63,296 bases of DNA from an uncultured Myxococcales bacterium (GCA_903840165.1 CAIMEY010000069.1:1-63296), one strand, 5' to 3'. Counted from the stretch's first letter, positions 17,547 to 26,992 are shown. Numbers and translations: made by a program. Notes: generated from the sequence alone by a model not told the origin.

Positions 17547-18248
17547 ATGCAGCGTCGATCCTTGAGTTTAGCGTTGACCTTGACGGCGCTGCCGCTCTTG
17601 TTGCCGAGTATGCCGGCTCAGGCTATGACGGTTTTGCAAGTCGATACAGGGACTTTGACCGACCATGCCGCGCTGATTCTTTATGGCTCGGTGCAGAGCA
17701 CCCGCGTCGTCGATCGCCGGGGCGAAGGGCGCAGCATTTGGACGGAAATTACCCTTGAAGTCCGTGAGGTTTGGAAGGGCGACCTGGGGGCCGCGCCAGG
17801 CTTTCACAGCGAGCCAGGCGGCAGCGCCACCCATCCCGTGCAAAAGACGTTTTCGTGGCTGCAGTTAGGCGGCACGGGCAAGGACGGTATCACCGTGGCT
17901 GTGCCCGGCGCCTCGACCTTCGCTGCTGCAGAAGAAGTTGTTGTTTTCTTGGAAAGAACCAGCCAAGGCTACGTCGTTTCTGGAGGGCCTCAAGGCAAGT
18001 ACACGGTCAAGACGGTGCGCGGCCTAGCGGGGTCAGCGTCGAGCCAAACGGTGACGCGAGACCTCGGCGGCGCCCATCTGCTGGCACCTCAGGGTAATAC
18101 GCAGCAACTTCATGCAGTTGTTCCGACTCAGGCTGCTGTTCAGACCCTGGCTGCCCTGCGTACCGAGGTGGTCGCCCGTGTCCATGCCCAAGCTATGACC
18201 CCAGTCAAGCCCTTGGGTTCTCTCAAGATTCAGGGCACCCATCCCTAG
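17547..18248 (+). CDS. Secreted protein of unknown function
   Basis: A 233-residue product with a clear signal peptide (MQRRSLSLALTLTALPLL, cleavage near AQA). The mature domain has the pattern TDHAALILYGSVQSTRVV, IWTEITLEVREVWKGD, FSWLQLGG, VAVPGASTF and EEVVVFLERTSQGYVV. I know this pattern from unnamed secreted proteins of myxobacterial-type genomes but no function. It parallels the protein at 5036: both are small, secreted and immediately upstream of a MYXO-CTERM enzyme. The ATG at 17547 is chosen because it starts the signal peptide; upstream in-frame starts would not. Confidence 0.65.
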   Translation: MQRRSLSLALTLTALPLLLPSMPAQAMTVLQVDTGTLTDHAALILYGSVQSTRVVDRRGEGRSIWTEITLEVREVWKGDLGAAPGFHSEPGGSATHPVQKTFSWLQLGGTGKDGITVAVPGASTFAAAEEVVVFLERTSQGYVVSGGPQGKYTVKTVRGLAGSASSQTVTRDLGGAHLLAPQGNTQQLHAVVPTQAAVQTLAALRTEVVARVHAQAMTPVKPLGSLKIQGTHP

Positions 18249-18345
18249 CCCGCGCCACGTTAGCCTGCGGTCGATTGGGCTCGTCTTGCCCCGACCGTCG
18301 GCAGTCTCGATCAGCATCGAACCTTTGTTTTCGCGGAGTTGCCCC

Positions 18346-20604
18346 ATGTCCGCTCCTTTCATTGCAGGCAGGATTGGTCCTTGTCGACCTTGGCTTGTCG
18401 CCGGCGTATTGGCCTTGGCCCTAGCGCTTGTGCAGGGACCCTTGGCAGGAACCGCGCACGCATTTTCCGTGACAGTTCCGGCATCTGGAAGTCAAAACGT
18501 TGTCAAATGGTTCACCAATTCGATCACGTACTTCCTCAACGTCGACGGGTGCAAGAATCTCAGTCAGGCCCAGACATTTCAGCAATGGAATGCCGGCTTT
18601 GCAGGCTGGATGGCAGTACCATGCACCGCAGTTCAGTTCACCCAAGGCGCCTTCTGCAATACCGGTTCGGGCAAGTGCGTCTACGACAAAACGACGAGTT
18701 GCGGCCAAGATGCCGATTGCCCAGCGGCGCATAATCTTAAAATGGTTTCAGTAGGTTATAACGAGAATGGCCGCAATGAGCTAGGCTTTGTCAACAATGC
18801 TGACTGGACGTACGGCGACTTCGTCCTAGGCGTAACGGTTCCGGTTTTTGACAATACCGGGCAGATCTACGAGTCGGACATCGCCTTTAACGGCTATCAG
18901 CAGACTTGGACCGTTAATGCCAATCAAATCAGCCAAACCAAACAGCATTTGCTGAGCGTGGCCATTCATGAAGAAGGGCACTTCTTTGGCGCGCAGCACG
19001 TGCTCGGCAATGTTAGCCAGAACGACCCGCCGACGATGGCCCCATACGTCGACCCCAACGGCGCCACAGCGACGCTCAACGCCGACGACGACAAGATTCC
19101 GTGTTTCTTGTACCCCAAGGCGACGTACGTGTGCCAAGGCGACGCAGATTGTCCTTACATTTTAGAGTCTTCCAGTTCGGGCGAGCAGTACACCGGCAAG
19201 ATGCAGTGCACCCAAGGGCAGTGCACCTTTGGCGGCACCGTGCCTGTTGGCGGCCAAGGCGCGATCGGCGCAGGTTGCAGTCAGAATTCCGATTGCAAAT
19301 CGCAGATGTGCCAGCCATACGGCAACAGTTCTGTCTGCTCTCAGGTCTGTACGGTCGCATCGCCCAATTGTCCCAGTGGTTTCCAGTGCTTGCCCTACAG
19401 CGACAACAGCGGCCAAGGAGCTTGCATTGCCGGCCAAACGCAGGCCACGCCTACCAAAAATGTCGGCGACGCCTGTGGCACCAGTTCGGAATGCAAGTCG
19501 CTGATGTGCTTGTCGGGCACCTGCAAGGTCAAGTGCAACCCCAACAATCCGATTCAGTGTGACGCGGCCACCCAGCAATGCGTCTTGGTGCCCGGCACCG
19601 GCAGCGGCGCATGCGTCGATAACACCGTGCAAAAACTGCCCAATGACGCCAACTGTGCCGCTAATGGCGATTGCCAGTCGGGCCTGTGCATGAAGCAGGC
19701 AGGCGCACAAGTCGGGCAATGCAAACAGAAATGCACCAGTAGCAGCCAGTGCGCCAATGGCCTGAGCTGCGTCGCCCAAGCGGGTGGCTACTCCGCGTGC
19801 CTGCCGTCCGCCGCCAAGTCCGCCACCGGCAGCGCGTGCACCGATGGCACCGAGTGCACCAAAGCGTTGTGCCTTGGCGATGGTAGCCAGAATTTCTGCA
19901 GTGATTACTGCACGGTAGGTAGCGCATCGACCTGCCCATGTGGCATGGTCTGCAGTGACGTCGGCGGCGTCGGCCAAGTCTGCATTCCAGGAAAGAAAGT
20001 CCAGTGCGTCGCCTCTGGCGGCAGTTGCAGCGATAGCAGCGAGTGCGTCGCCGGGACGGGCTGCGCCAGCGGGTTGTGCAACACCGCTTGCACGGTCGGC
20101 GATCCAGCAAATCCCTGTGGCCCTGGGCAGACTTGCCTACGGGCCAGCCAGGACAGCGTAGCCGGGGCGTGCGGCAAGGCCGGCAAGAGCAGCCTAGGCA
20201 CCGGCTGCGCGGCGGACGCCGACTGTAAGTCTGGATTCTGTCACAGTTCTGGCGTCATGGCCGTGTGCACCTCACCGTGCCAGACCGACGATCAGTGCGG
20301 CACGGACCGCATTTGCCAGGACCTTGGCAATGGCCTGCGCGGCTGCGTCGTCGGTACAGGCAGTGGCGGCGGCAACGACGCCGGCAGCGATTCCAGCGGC
20401 GGACCCAGCGATGCTGGCGGCGTAACTGGCGTAGATTCAAACGGTTACGTGCCAGTGGTGGCTGGCGGTGGCGGCACCAGCAGTTCTTCCTCGGGCTGCA
20501 ATGCCGGGCGTTCGCTCGGTTGGTGTCCAACGAGTCAAATCATTGGATTCATGGCATTTTTGGCCATATTTCTCGCACGTCGGCAGCGGCGCCGCGCGGC
20601 CTAG
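18346..20604 (+). CDS. Secreted metzincin-type zinc protease with Cys-rich repeats and MYXO-CTERM tail
   Basis: A 752-residue exported protease. The signal peptide ends at AHA near residue 38. The catalytic domain (about 45-265) has HEEGHFFGAQH starting at residue 208, the HExxHxxGxxH zinc site of metzincins, with TMAPYVDPNG as a likely Met-turn region. About 430 residues of cysteine-rich modules follow (SxxCKSxMC and SGLC patterns), then a Gly/Ser/Asp linker and the tail SSGCNAG, hydrophobic helix and ARRQRRRAA, a MYXO-CTERM-like signal. A palindrome copy encodes GWCPTSQIIG inside that tail. Likely surface-anchored and degradative. Confidence 0.85.
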   Translation: MSAPFIAGRIGPCRPWLVAGVLALALALVQGPLAGTAHAFSVTVPASGSQNVVKWFTNSITYFLNVDGCKNLSQAQTFQQWNAGFAGWMAVPCTAVQFTQGAFCNTGSGKCVYDKTTSCGQDADCPAAHNLKMVSVGYNENGRNELGFVNNADWTYGDFVLGVTVPVFDNTGQIYESDIAFNGYQQTWTVNANQISQTKQHLLSVAIHEEGHFFGAQHVLGNVSQNDPPTMAPYVDPNGATATLNADDDKIPCFLYPKATYVCQGDADCPYILESSSSGEQYTGKMQCTQGQCTFGGTVPVGGQGAIGAGCSQNSDCKSQMCQPYGNSSVCSQVCTVASPNCPSGFQCLPYSDNSGQGACIAGQTQATPTKNVGDACGTSSECKSLMCLSGTCKVKCNPNNPIQCDAATQQCVLVPGTGSGACVDNTVQKLPNDANCAANGDCQSGLCMKQAGAQVGQCKQKCTSSSQCANGLSCVAQAGGYSACLPSAAKSATGSACTDGTECTKALCLGDGSQNFCSDYCTVGSASTCPCGMVCSDVGGVGQVCIPGKKVQCVASGGSCSDSSECVAGTGCASGLCNTACTVGDPANPCGPGQTCLRASQDSVAGACGKAGKSSLGTGCAADADCKSGFCHSSGVMAVCTSPCQTDDQCGTDRICQDLGNGLRGCVVGTGSGGGNDAGSDSSGGPSDAGGVTGVDSNGYVPVVAGGGGTSSSSSGCNAGRSLGWCPTSQIIGFMAFLAIFLARRQRRRAA
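20519..20531 (-). repeat. Dispersed palindrome, copy 4 (compensated arms)
   Basis: GTTGGTGTCCAAC, followed by GAGTCAAATCATTGGATT. Both arms differ from the consensus by matched changes, keeping the palindrome. Confidence 0.75.
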
Positions 20605-20818
20605 CACGCCCAAGCCAAAGCTCGCCGAGGCCGTGGCAACGCGCAAGGCTGGTCAAGCGCCTGGCCTCCCATCGGCTGACCTTGAATCGCCTATTTCCCT
20701 GTATTTTCGCGGCAGTTTCCAAGCGCAGCCGGGGGCGTTATGCTATGCGCCGCGGGGCCGTGCGGGGCAGGACCGTTCAGCTCCAGGGCGGATGTCTTCG
20801 GGCAAAGGATAACCAACT

Positions 20819-21361
20819 GTGTTGACTGATGATTTTTCCAAGGCAGTTGCCATTGGCGCCCAGGTGCCCAATTTCTCGCTGCCGGCCACGACTGGCCAGC
20901 AGGTGACGTTGTCGGTCCTGTCTGGTCCCGCCGTGGTGTTTTTCACTTGCAATCACTGCCCTTACGTGGTGGGCTGGGAAGGACGGCTCCAGGAATTGGC
21001 GCGTACCTATGGACAAAGCCTGCACTTTGTTGGCATCAACGCCAATGATGCCAGCCGTTACCCGGATGACACCTGGGAGAAGATGGTGCAGCGGGCGCAA
21101 AAAGGCTTGCCATACCTGTATGTGCACGACGCCGACCAGCAGGTCGCGAAGGCCTGGGGGGCCCAAGTGACGCCGGAGTTTTTCGTCATCGATGCCGACC
21201 ATCGCCTCGCCTACCATGGACGGCTGGATGGTTCGCACCAAGATCCGCGGCAGGCTGGTGAACCAACCCTGCGCAATGCCATAGAATCTGTGCTTTTAGG
21301 GCAGCAGCCGCAAGTTGCGACTTCGCCCGTGCATGGCTGTTCTGTGAAATGGTTTCTTTAG
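20819..21361 (+). CDS. Thioredoxin-like / AhpC-TSA family protein
   Basis: A 180-residue protein with the peroxiredoxin-like opening IGAQVPNFSLPATTGQQVTL and the redox motif FFTCNHCPYVVGWE, in which CNHCP is the cysteine pair. It continues with FVGINANDASRYPDD and a cis-proline segment TPEFFVIDA, matching the thioredoxin fold of the AhpC/TSA-related, CxHCP family. No signal peptide, so cytoplasmic. The start is GTG at 20819. It stands 10 bases upstream of the rnj start and may be cotranscribed with it. Thiol oxidoreductase activity is inferred from the family. Confidence 0.8.
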   Translation: MLTDDFSKAVAIGAQVPNFSLPATTGQQVTLSVLSGPAVVFFTCNHCPYVVGWEGRLQELARTYGQSLHFVGINANDASRYPDDTWEKMVQRAQKGLPYLYVHDADQQVAKAWGAQVTPEFFVIDADHRLAYHGRLDGSHQDPRQAGEPTLRNAIESVLLGQQPQVATSPVHGCSVKWFL

Positions 21362-21371
21362 GAATTTCAAA

Positions 21372-23201
21372 GTGTCGAGTACAAAAACAGTGTCTAAAAC
21401 ATCATCAAAGCAACGTAAAGACCGCAACAAGGGAAAGGACATTGCTTTCACAGATTCGGGCGACGCTGTCGACGCAGCGCCAGCAGTGAGGAGTGCCAAG
21501 GGCGAGAAGGGCAAGAGAGCTTCGGGCGAAACCCCCGTAACATTGCTACCTTTGGGCGGTGTTGGTCGTATTGGCATGAACGCCATGCTGCTTGGCTATG
21601 GCGAGGACCGCATCCTGCTCGATTGTGGCGTCATGTTCCCGGACGAGGACATCACCGGCGTCGACGTGTTGCTGCCTTCTCTCCAAAAACTCGCACAGTT
21701 AGCGCCGACCATTCGCGCCATCGTCCTGACCCATGGCCACGAGGATCACATTGGCGCGGTGCCGTTTGTAGCGAGGCTGCTCAAAGTCCCGATTTACGCA
21801 ACACGTTTTACGGCGGGACTGGTCGCGCACAAGCTGCGGGAACATAACCTGCAGCACGAAGTGGACGTGCGCCTGTACAAACCGGGCGACAAATTGACCA
21901 TTGGTCCCTTTGTGATCGAGCCCTTGCGCATCACGCACAGTATTCCGGATGCCGTGTCCCTGGCGATTCGCACACCCATTGGCACGCTGTTTTTCACCGG
22001 CGATTTCAAGATTGAACAGGGCCTGCGTGACGGATCTGTCTTTGATGAAGCAGGCTTTCGCGCCTTGGGCGATGAGGGCGTGCTGCTGCTGATGAGCGAC
22101 TCGACCAATGCCGAGGTGCCAGGCTGGTCGGGCAATGAAGCTGACGTCGCTGAGGCCCTGGTCGATGCCGTAGGTGCCTGTGAAGGCCGTGTGATTGCAT
22201 CGCTTTTTGCGTCCAACATCTATCGTCTGCACAGCATGATTGATGCAGCCCGGCACAATGGCCGGTACGTGGTCCTTCTTGGTCGTTCGCTCAAGACGTA
22301 TACGGAGTGCGCTAACTCGTTCACCGATATGCGTTTTGATGCCGAAGACATCATTGACGTCAAAGAGATGGACCGCTACGACGACAATGAAATCATGGTG
22401 ATTTGCACCGGCAGCCAGGCTGAACCGCGGGCCGTCCTGGCGCGTGCGGCCTTGGGCGAACACCCGGACCTGTCGATTCGTCCGACCGACACCATCATCT
22501 TGTCTTCGCGGCAGATTCCGGGCAACGAGCGTAAGATTCATCAAATGCTCAATGATTTCGCGCGCCGTGGTGCCCATGTGGTCTATCAGCGCAACAATCG
22601 AGCGATTCACTGTTCGGGACACGCGTACGCCGAAGAGCAAAAGCAAGTCTTGCAATGGCTGCGCCCGAAGTTCTTCTTTCCGGTCCACGGGGAATATACG
22701 TTTCTGCAGCGTCACGCCGACCTTGCCAAAGAGTGCGGCGTCAATCGGACCATCGTTGCCGAAAATGGCCAGGAATTACGGGTTTTTGCCGAGCGCGTGG
22801 ACCTGCGCGATGTGCACGACGTCGCGCCGTGGTACGCGGACGGCACGGTCGTTGGCGACGAAGATGCCTTGGAAATCAAAGCGCGCCGGCAGTTGGCGTG
22901 GAATGGCGCGGTGGCGGTTTCCCTGCTGCTGCGGCGGCGCGGTACGGCCAAGGTCGGTTCGGGCACAGGCTTTGTCGGGACGGTGCAGGTCAAGCCGACG
23001 GGCGTCTACCAAGGGGCAGGGCGCCTGAGCGAGGAATTGCGCACAGGATTGCAGGCTTGGCTGGGCAGCCTCGATGCAAACCTGGTGGACTCGGCGATTG
23101 AAGATCAGGTGCGCATTCAAACAAGGCGGATCTGCAAGCGTTTCACCACGCGTAAGCCTGTCGTTCTAGCCATGGTGCAGTGGCTGGATGCGGAGGTTTA
23201 G
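21372..23201 (+). CDS. rnj: Ribonuclease J
   Basis: A 609-residue metallo-beta-lactamase-fold ribonuclease acting in RNA decay and maturation by endonucleolytic and 5'-3' exonucleolytic cleavage. Signatures: LPLGGVGRIGMNAML, LLDCGVMFPDED, zinc motif THGHEDHIGA (HGHEDH at 121-126), FFTGDFKIEQ, LLMSDSTNAEVPGWS (beta-CASP boundary) and HCSGHAY with FFPVHGEY. About 55 extra residues rich in Lys, Ser and Ala precede the usual start. The start is GTG at 21372 since no in-frame ATG comes early enough. It is followed without gap by engB. Confidence 0.92.
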   Translation: MSSTKTVSKTSSKQRKDRNKGKDIAFTDSGDAVDAAPAVRSAKGEKGKRASGETPVTLLPLGGVGRIGMNAMLLGYGEDRILLDCGVMFPDEDITGVDVLLPSLQKLAQLAPTIRAIVLTHGHEDHIGAVPFVARLLKVPIYATRFTAGLVAHKLREHNLQHEVDVRLYKPGDKLTIGPFVIEPLRITHSIPDAVSLAIRTPIGTLFFTGDFKIEQGLRDGSVFDEAGFRALGDEGVLLLMSDSTNAEVPGWSGNEADVAEALVDAVGACEGRVIASLFASNIYRLHSMIDAARHNGRYVVLLGRSLKTYTECANSFTDMRFDAEDIIDVKEMDRYDDNEIMVICTGSQAEPRAVLARAALGEHPDLSIRPTDTIILSSRQIPGNERKIHQMLNDFARRGAHVVYQRNNRAIHCSGHAYAEEQKQVLQWLRPKFFFPVHGEYTFLQRHADLAKECGVNRTIVAENGQELRVFAERVDLRDVHDVAPWYADGTVVGDEDALEIKARRQLAWNGAVAVSLLLRRRGTAKVGSGTGFVGTVQVKPTGVYQGAGRLSEELRTGLQAWLGSLDANLVDSAIEDQVRIQTRRICKRFTTRKPVVLAMVQWLDAEV

Positions 23202-23203
23202 TC

Positions 23204-24055
23204 GTGGCGTCAGCGGGAAAATCTAGAAATCATGGCACAAAGATGCCTCAGGGCTCCACGGCGGCGTCCTTGGTGCAGGTTGCCGGTCCCAGCGCGTCTG
23301 TGGCCGGACCAAAGCCTGTCGCAGCTATTGCGACGGCGGTCAAGTCTGCGGCCGCTCAAGCCCGGCCCACCAAGGCAGTAGCGGCAAAGGCTGGAGCGCC
23401 GCGAAAAGGTCATGCACAACGCTTGGTTTCAGCTCGTTGGGTGGCCAGCGTCGATAGGCCCGAGGATGCGCCGGCCGGCCCGCCGGAAGTGGCGATTTGC
23501 GGGCGTTCCAATGTAGGAAAGTCTTCACTTATCAATGCTTTGACCAATCAGAAGGCTTTAGCGCGAACAAGTCGTACGCCTGGGCGAACCCAACGAATTC
23601 AGCTCTTTGACATGGAGTACGGCACGGGTCAAAAGGCGCGCCTGGTCGACTTGCCAGGGTTTGGGCACGCCGAAGTCCCGAACTCGATTCGCAAAAGCTT
23701 CGGTCCGATGATTGAGGGCTACCTGACTGGTCGGACGGGGTTGCGCGCGGTGTTCTTGCTGCTCGATGCGCGGCGCGACGCCGATGAAGACGCGATTTCC
23801 TTTGCGCAATGGCTGCGCGAAGCGGGCATCGGCGTCTTTGTCATCGTCACCAAGGTCGACAAACTGGGCAAAGCCCAATGGTTTCCCTTGGCCAAGCGCA
23901 TCATGGCTGACTTTGCCTTGCCGCGTGAGCCCATCCTGACCAGCAGCGATAAGGGCCATGGCATTGCAGAAGTGCTTGAACTTTTGCGACAATGCAGCCG
24001 AACCTACCGCGAGAAACCCGATGCAGCCCGCAAATCTTCAGGTCCGCCGCGCTGA
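23204..24055 (+). CDS. engB: Ribosome biogenesis GTPase EngB (YsxC-like)
   Basis: A 283-residue GTPase needed in its family for large-subunit assembly. G motifs: G1 GRSNVGKSS near residue 100, G2 threonine in SRTPGRTQ, G3 DLPGFGHAE, G4 TKVDK and G5 SSDKG. Family members have about 200 residues; here an Ala/Lys-rich, low-complexity extension of about 80 residues precedes the domain. The GTG at 23204 lies two bases after the rnj stop, and an ATG at 23243 is an alternative. Its 3' end overlaps rimI. The rnj-engB-rimI set is a translation and RNA metabolism operon. Confidence 0.9.
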   Translation: MASAGKSRNHGTKMPQGSTAASLVQVAGPSASVAGPKPVAAIATAVKSAAAQARPTKAVAAKAGAPRKGHAQRLVSARWVASVDRPEDAPAGPPEVAICGRSNVGKSSLINALTNQKALARTSRTPGRTQRIQLFDMEYGTGQKARLVDLPGFGHAEVPNSIRKSFGPMIEGYLTGRTGLRAVFLLLDARRDADEDAISFAQWLREAGIGVFVIVTKVDKLGKAQWFPLAKRIMADFALPREPILTSSDKGHGIAEVLELLRQCSRTYREKPDAARKSSGPPR

Positions 24056-24536
24056 GATTGCTGATCTTCCAGCGATTTCTCGCCTTGAGCACGCCTGTTT
24101 TGCCGACCCGTGGGGCGAGGATTCGCTGCGTTCCGAGCTGACGCAGTCCATTGGCCGCGCCTGGGTTGTCGACCGGGAAGATTGTCCTGCAATGTTGCTC
24201 GGTTGGCTGGTTGCTGACGAGTTTCAGGTCAATCGCGTGGCGGTGCTACCGCAGGCCCGGGGCCAGGGATTGGGTCGGGCCTTGATGGTGCGCGCGCTGC
24301 TCGATGCCCAATCCTGTGGCGCAACCAGGGCTTTGCTGGAGGTGCGTGCCGACAATGTCGCGGCCCTCGCGCTGTACCGGCGCCTTGGGTTTGGCGACCT
24401 GTCGCGGCGAAAGGGTTACTATTCAGATGGTTCGGATGCGTTGGTCTTGGATCTACCCCTGCCGACGTGGACAGCACCGCCAGCTAAGTCACAGGCTGCG
24501 GCGGCTCCAGCCCATATGACTGAAATGAAAGCGTAA
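24021..24536 (+). CDS. rimI: GNAT acetyltransferase, RimI type
   Basis: A 171-residue N-acetyltransferase. The RimI pattern is clear: LQVRRAEIADLPAISRLEHACFADPWGED (shown in part: LEHACFADPW), VNRVAVLPQARGQGLGRALM as acetyl-CoA loop, LEVRADNVAALALYRRLGF, and RRKGYY. The family acetylates the N-terminus of ribosomal protein S18 and other proteins. The ATG at 24021 is chosen since it opens the domain; it lies inside the 3' end of engB (35-base overlap), indicating coupled translation. Confidence 0.85.
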   Translation: MQPANLQVRRAEIADLPAISRLEHACFADPWGEDSLRSELTQSIGRAWVVDREDCPAMLLGWLVADEFQVNRVAVLPQARGQGLGRALMVRALLDAQSCGATRALLEVRADNVAALALYRRLGFGDLSRRKGYYSDGSDALVLDLPLPTWTAPPAKSQAAAAPAHMTEMKA

Positions 24537-24573
24537 CCTGACCAGCGCTGAGGCCGTGCCCCAACAGGAGCTC

Positions 24574-25509
24574 ATGTCGCCTTCCCCTCGCCTACGCAGC
24601 CCACAGATCCTCTGGATTGCGTTGCTGTTTTGCGTGGCGGCGCTGATTTCCGGCTGGGCGTGGCTGGCTCTCCATTTGCAGACGGGCACGCGTCCGGCGC
24701 CGGTCGTTCGGGTGCTGGCCCCAGCGCAAGGGCCGCGGTCCTCGTGGCTGCGGGTGGCGGGATCGGGTAGTAATGTCGTGCTGTTTCGCCAGGTTGTCGC
24801 TGCGTGCCAGTTGGCTGAGCTGGGGCCCCATGTGCCGGCCGTGCGCGTGGAAGAGGGCATCGGCTCCGGCGGCGGAATGCGCGCGCTGGGCGAGGGCGTC
24901 ATCGACGTGGCATTGGTGTCGCGCCCGCTCAAGCCCGACGAGCAAAGGCCCGATCGGCACGTGCAGCCCTATGCCCGCTCTGCCGTGGTCGTCGCGACTC
25001 ATCCAGATGTGCGGCAACTTTCTATTACTACAGAAGATTTGGCGAAGATGTGGATGGGGCAAACGGCCCAATGGGCCACTGGGACGTCGGCGCACGTGCT
25101 CCTGCGGGAACCGGGGGACTCTAGCCACGCGGTTCTGTTGGCCAAGCGGCCGGTGCTGGTAGCTGCCGAGCAGCAGGCGCGGCGTCTTGGCCAAGAAGTG
25201 ATGTACCATGACCGAACCATGCACGCGGCATTGCAGGCAATTCCTGGTGCCGTGGGGCTGGTTGACTGGAGCGCTGTCTCGGCCGAAGCCTTGCCTCTGC
25301 ACGGTTTGGCCCTGGACGGCGTGGCACCGACCTTGGCCCACCTGCGCGACGGAACGTATCCAATTGTCAAGGAGTTGAGCCTAGTCTATGACGGCACGCC
25401 CTCGGCCGATGTGGCTTGGCTTTTGCGCTGCGTCGCCTCGCCCCAGGCCCGGCAAACTGTCATGTCGGCGCAGGCGCTGCCCCTGGCCATCACGGCGGTG
25501 CAGCCATGA
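24574..25509 (+). CDS. Membrane-anchored PstS-like substrate-binding protein
   Basis: A 311-residue protein (317 if the GTG at 24556 is used) with one N-terminal helix (ILWIALLFCVAALISGWAW) and a periplasmic binding-protein domain. PstS-like features are RVAGSGSNVVLFRQVV, VEEGIGSGGGMRALGEG, VIDVALVSRPLK and AIPGAVGLVDWSAV. The SGxGSGGGMRAL-like loop normally binds an anion such as phosphate. It overlaps the sensor kinase gene by ATGA, so it is probably the ligand-sensing partner of that kinase rather than a transporter subunit; no permease is nearby. Confidence 0.7.
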   Translation: MSPSPRLRSPQILWIALLFCVAALISGWAWLALHLQTGTRPAPVVRVLAPAQGPRSSWLRVAGSGSNVVLFRQVVAACQLAELGPHVPAVRVEEGIGSGGGMRALGEGVIDVALVSRPLKPDEQRPDRHVQPYARSAVVVATHPDVRQLSITTEDLAKMWMGQTAQWATGTSAHVLLREPGDSSHAVLLAKRPVLVAAEQQARRLGQEVMYHDRTMHAALQAIPGAVGLVDWSAVSAEALPLHGLALDGVAPTLAHLRDGTYPIVKELSLVYDGTPSADVAWLLRCVASPQARQTVMSAQALPLAITAVQP

Positions 25510-26846
25510 AGGAGCGCATTGCCCGAGAAACGCGACTCCGCGACCTCTTAGCTGAACAAATGCGCCCCCTTGCCATGCTGGTGATCGTGCTCGTCGCTGG
25601 CGTTCCCCCACTATTCTTTGCGGCTTTTCGCCTCGGCGAAGTTGCGGAAACGGGCCAAGGGCTGGCGGCCGAAGTGGCGGGCCTGCTGCAGCGCGAAGTC
25701 CTGGTGCAGCCGGACCTCTGGCGCTACGATACCCAGAAAGTCACCCAACAAATTGATGTGTTACGTCAGCATTGGCGGGCTGCGGCGGTGCTGGTGGTGG
25801 ATGCGCGCGGGCCGGTACTTCAAGTGCCTGCGGCCATGGAACTTCCTGATTCGCCAAATGTATTCTGGGTGAGTCGTGTTGCGCCAGGTCCTCTGGGCGC
25901 AGTCGTCCACGTCGCCCTGCCTTTGCGGCCCTTGGGGCGGACAACGCTGGCGATTGCGCTTCTTTTTTCCATGGTTGGCGCGGCCCTTGCCTTTGCCCTC
26001 TGGCGCGTGCCTCTGCAGGCGATGGACGGGGCTGAGGCGCGGATCCGCGCACTTCTAGAACAACTGCTTGCGTCGAAAAATGAATTGGCCGCACTCAATG
26101 CCAGCCTCGAGCGGCGGGTGGAGGACCGGTCGGCCCAGCTCAGGGACGCGCTGGACTCTATTCGTGTTCAGGAACAGCGAGTTCGCGAGCTCATGACCCA
26201 GTCCGTGCGCGTGCAGGAGGCAGAGCGGCGCGCCATTGCCCGCGACCTGCACGATAGCGTCGGTCAGACCCTGACAGCCCTGCGCCTACAAGTGCAACTC
26301 CTTGAACGCAAATCACAACTAGGCGATCACGCCCAGTCCCTGCTGGACCTTGTCGACGTGGTACTCGATGAGACGCGCCGGTCCGTGCAGCGCCTCGCAC
26401 CGCCGATGCTCAGCGAACTGGGACTGGCCGAGGCGTTGCGGCAGAAATGCGCCGACCTCCAAGAGCGGTCGGGCCTTGGACTGACTTGGACCGTGGCGAC
26501 CCTGCCGCCGTTAGATTCAGCTTTAGAAGCAGGGTGTTATCGCATCGCCCAGGAGGCCCTCGCCAACGCCCTGCGTCACGGCCACGCCAAAGCCCTTGCG
26601 CTGTCGCTGACCGTTTCTGAGGAGCAGCTGCGCCTGGTCGTGCAAGATGACGGCTGCGGCTTCGATGTGCAGGGCGCGCCGCAGACCCGAGGCCTGGGTG
26701 GTATGCGCGAACGGGCCGAGTTGCTGGGCGGTGTGCTGCAGGTGACCTCGGCGCCTGGGGAGGGGACCCGGGTGGGGCTGACTCTGCCTATCGGCGGCGA
26801 AATTGGCGCAAAATCCGCTTTGGTGCCCAAAGAGACAAAGCCGTGA
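25506..26846 (+). CDS. Sensor histidine kinase (NarL/HisKA_3 type)
   Basis: A 446-residue membrane kinase. A helix near residues 20-38 and another near 150-175 bracket a periplasmic sensor region. A coiled coil (residues 190-230) leads to the H-box RRAIARDLHDSVGQTLTAL with His249, then the ATPase elements ALANALRHGHA, DDGCGFD and GLGGMRERAELLGG. The start is ATG at 25506, overlapping the binding-protein stop. Its last residues (KSALVPKETKP) are encoded by a dispersed palindrome; the domain proper ends before this. Its expected partner, the response regulator at 29535, is separated by an oppositely oriented gene flanked by direct repeats. Confidence 0.9.
   Translation: MKERIARETRLRDLLAEQMRPLAMLVIVLVAGVPPLFFAAFRLGEVAETGQGLAAEVAGLLQREVLVQPDLWRYDTQKVTQQIDVLRQHWRAAAVLVVDARGPVLQVPAAMELPDSPNVFWVSRVAPGPLGAVVHVALPLRPLGRTTLAIALLFSMVGAALAFALWRVPLQAMDGAEARIRALLEQLLASKNELAALNASLERRVEDRSAQLRDALDSIRVQEQRVRELMTQSVRVQEAERRAIARDLHDSVGQTLTALRLQVQLLERKSQLGDHAQSLLDLVDVVLDETRRSVQRLAPPMLSELGLAEALRQKCADLQERSGLGLTWTVATLPPLDSALEAGCYRIAQEALANALRHGHAKALALSLTVSEEQLRLVVQDDGCGFDVQGAPQTRGLGGMRERAELLGGVLQVTSAPGEGTRVGLTLPIGGEIGAKSALVPKETKP
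26818..26832 (-). repeat. Dispersed palindrome, copy 5
   Basis: CTTTGGTGCCCAAAG, arms perfect. Left end of the left long repeat; it supplies the C-terminal codons of the histidine kinase. Confidence 0.85.
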
Positions 26847-26975
26847 AATTGATGAGCTTTCCCCTGTTTTCGCTGTCGATTTTTCGCGTCATCCCAGGGT
26901 GGTTCCGGACGGGCCGGGGCAGGACCGGGCAGGGTGCGGTGGACGGGGCGCTGGGCGAAATGGACGTGAAAACCG

Positions 26976-26990
26976 CTTTGGTGCCCAAAG
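26976..26990 (-). repeat. Dispersed palindrome, copy 6
   Basis: CTTTGGTGCCCAAAG, perfect arms, right end of the left long repeat, directly at the 3' end of the inserted gene. Confidence 0.85.
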
Positions 26991-26992
26991 AG

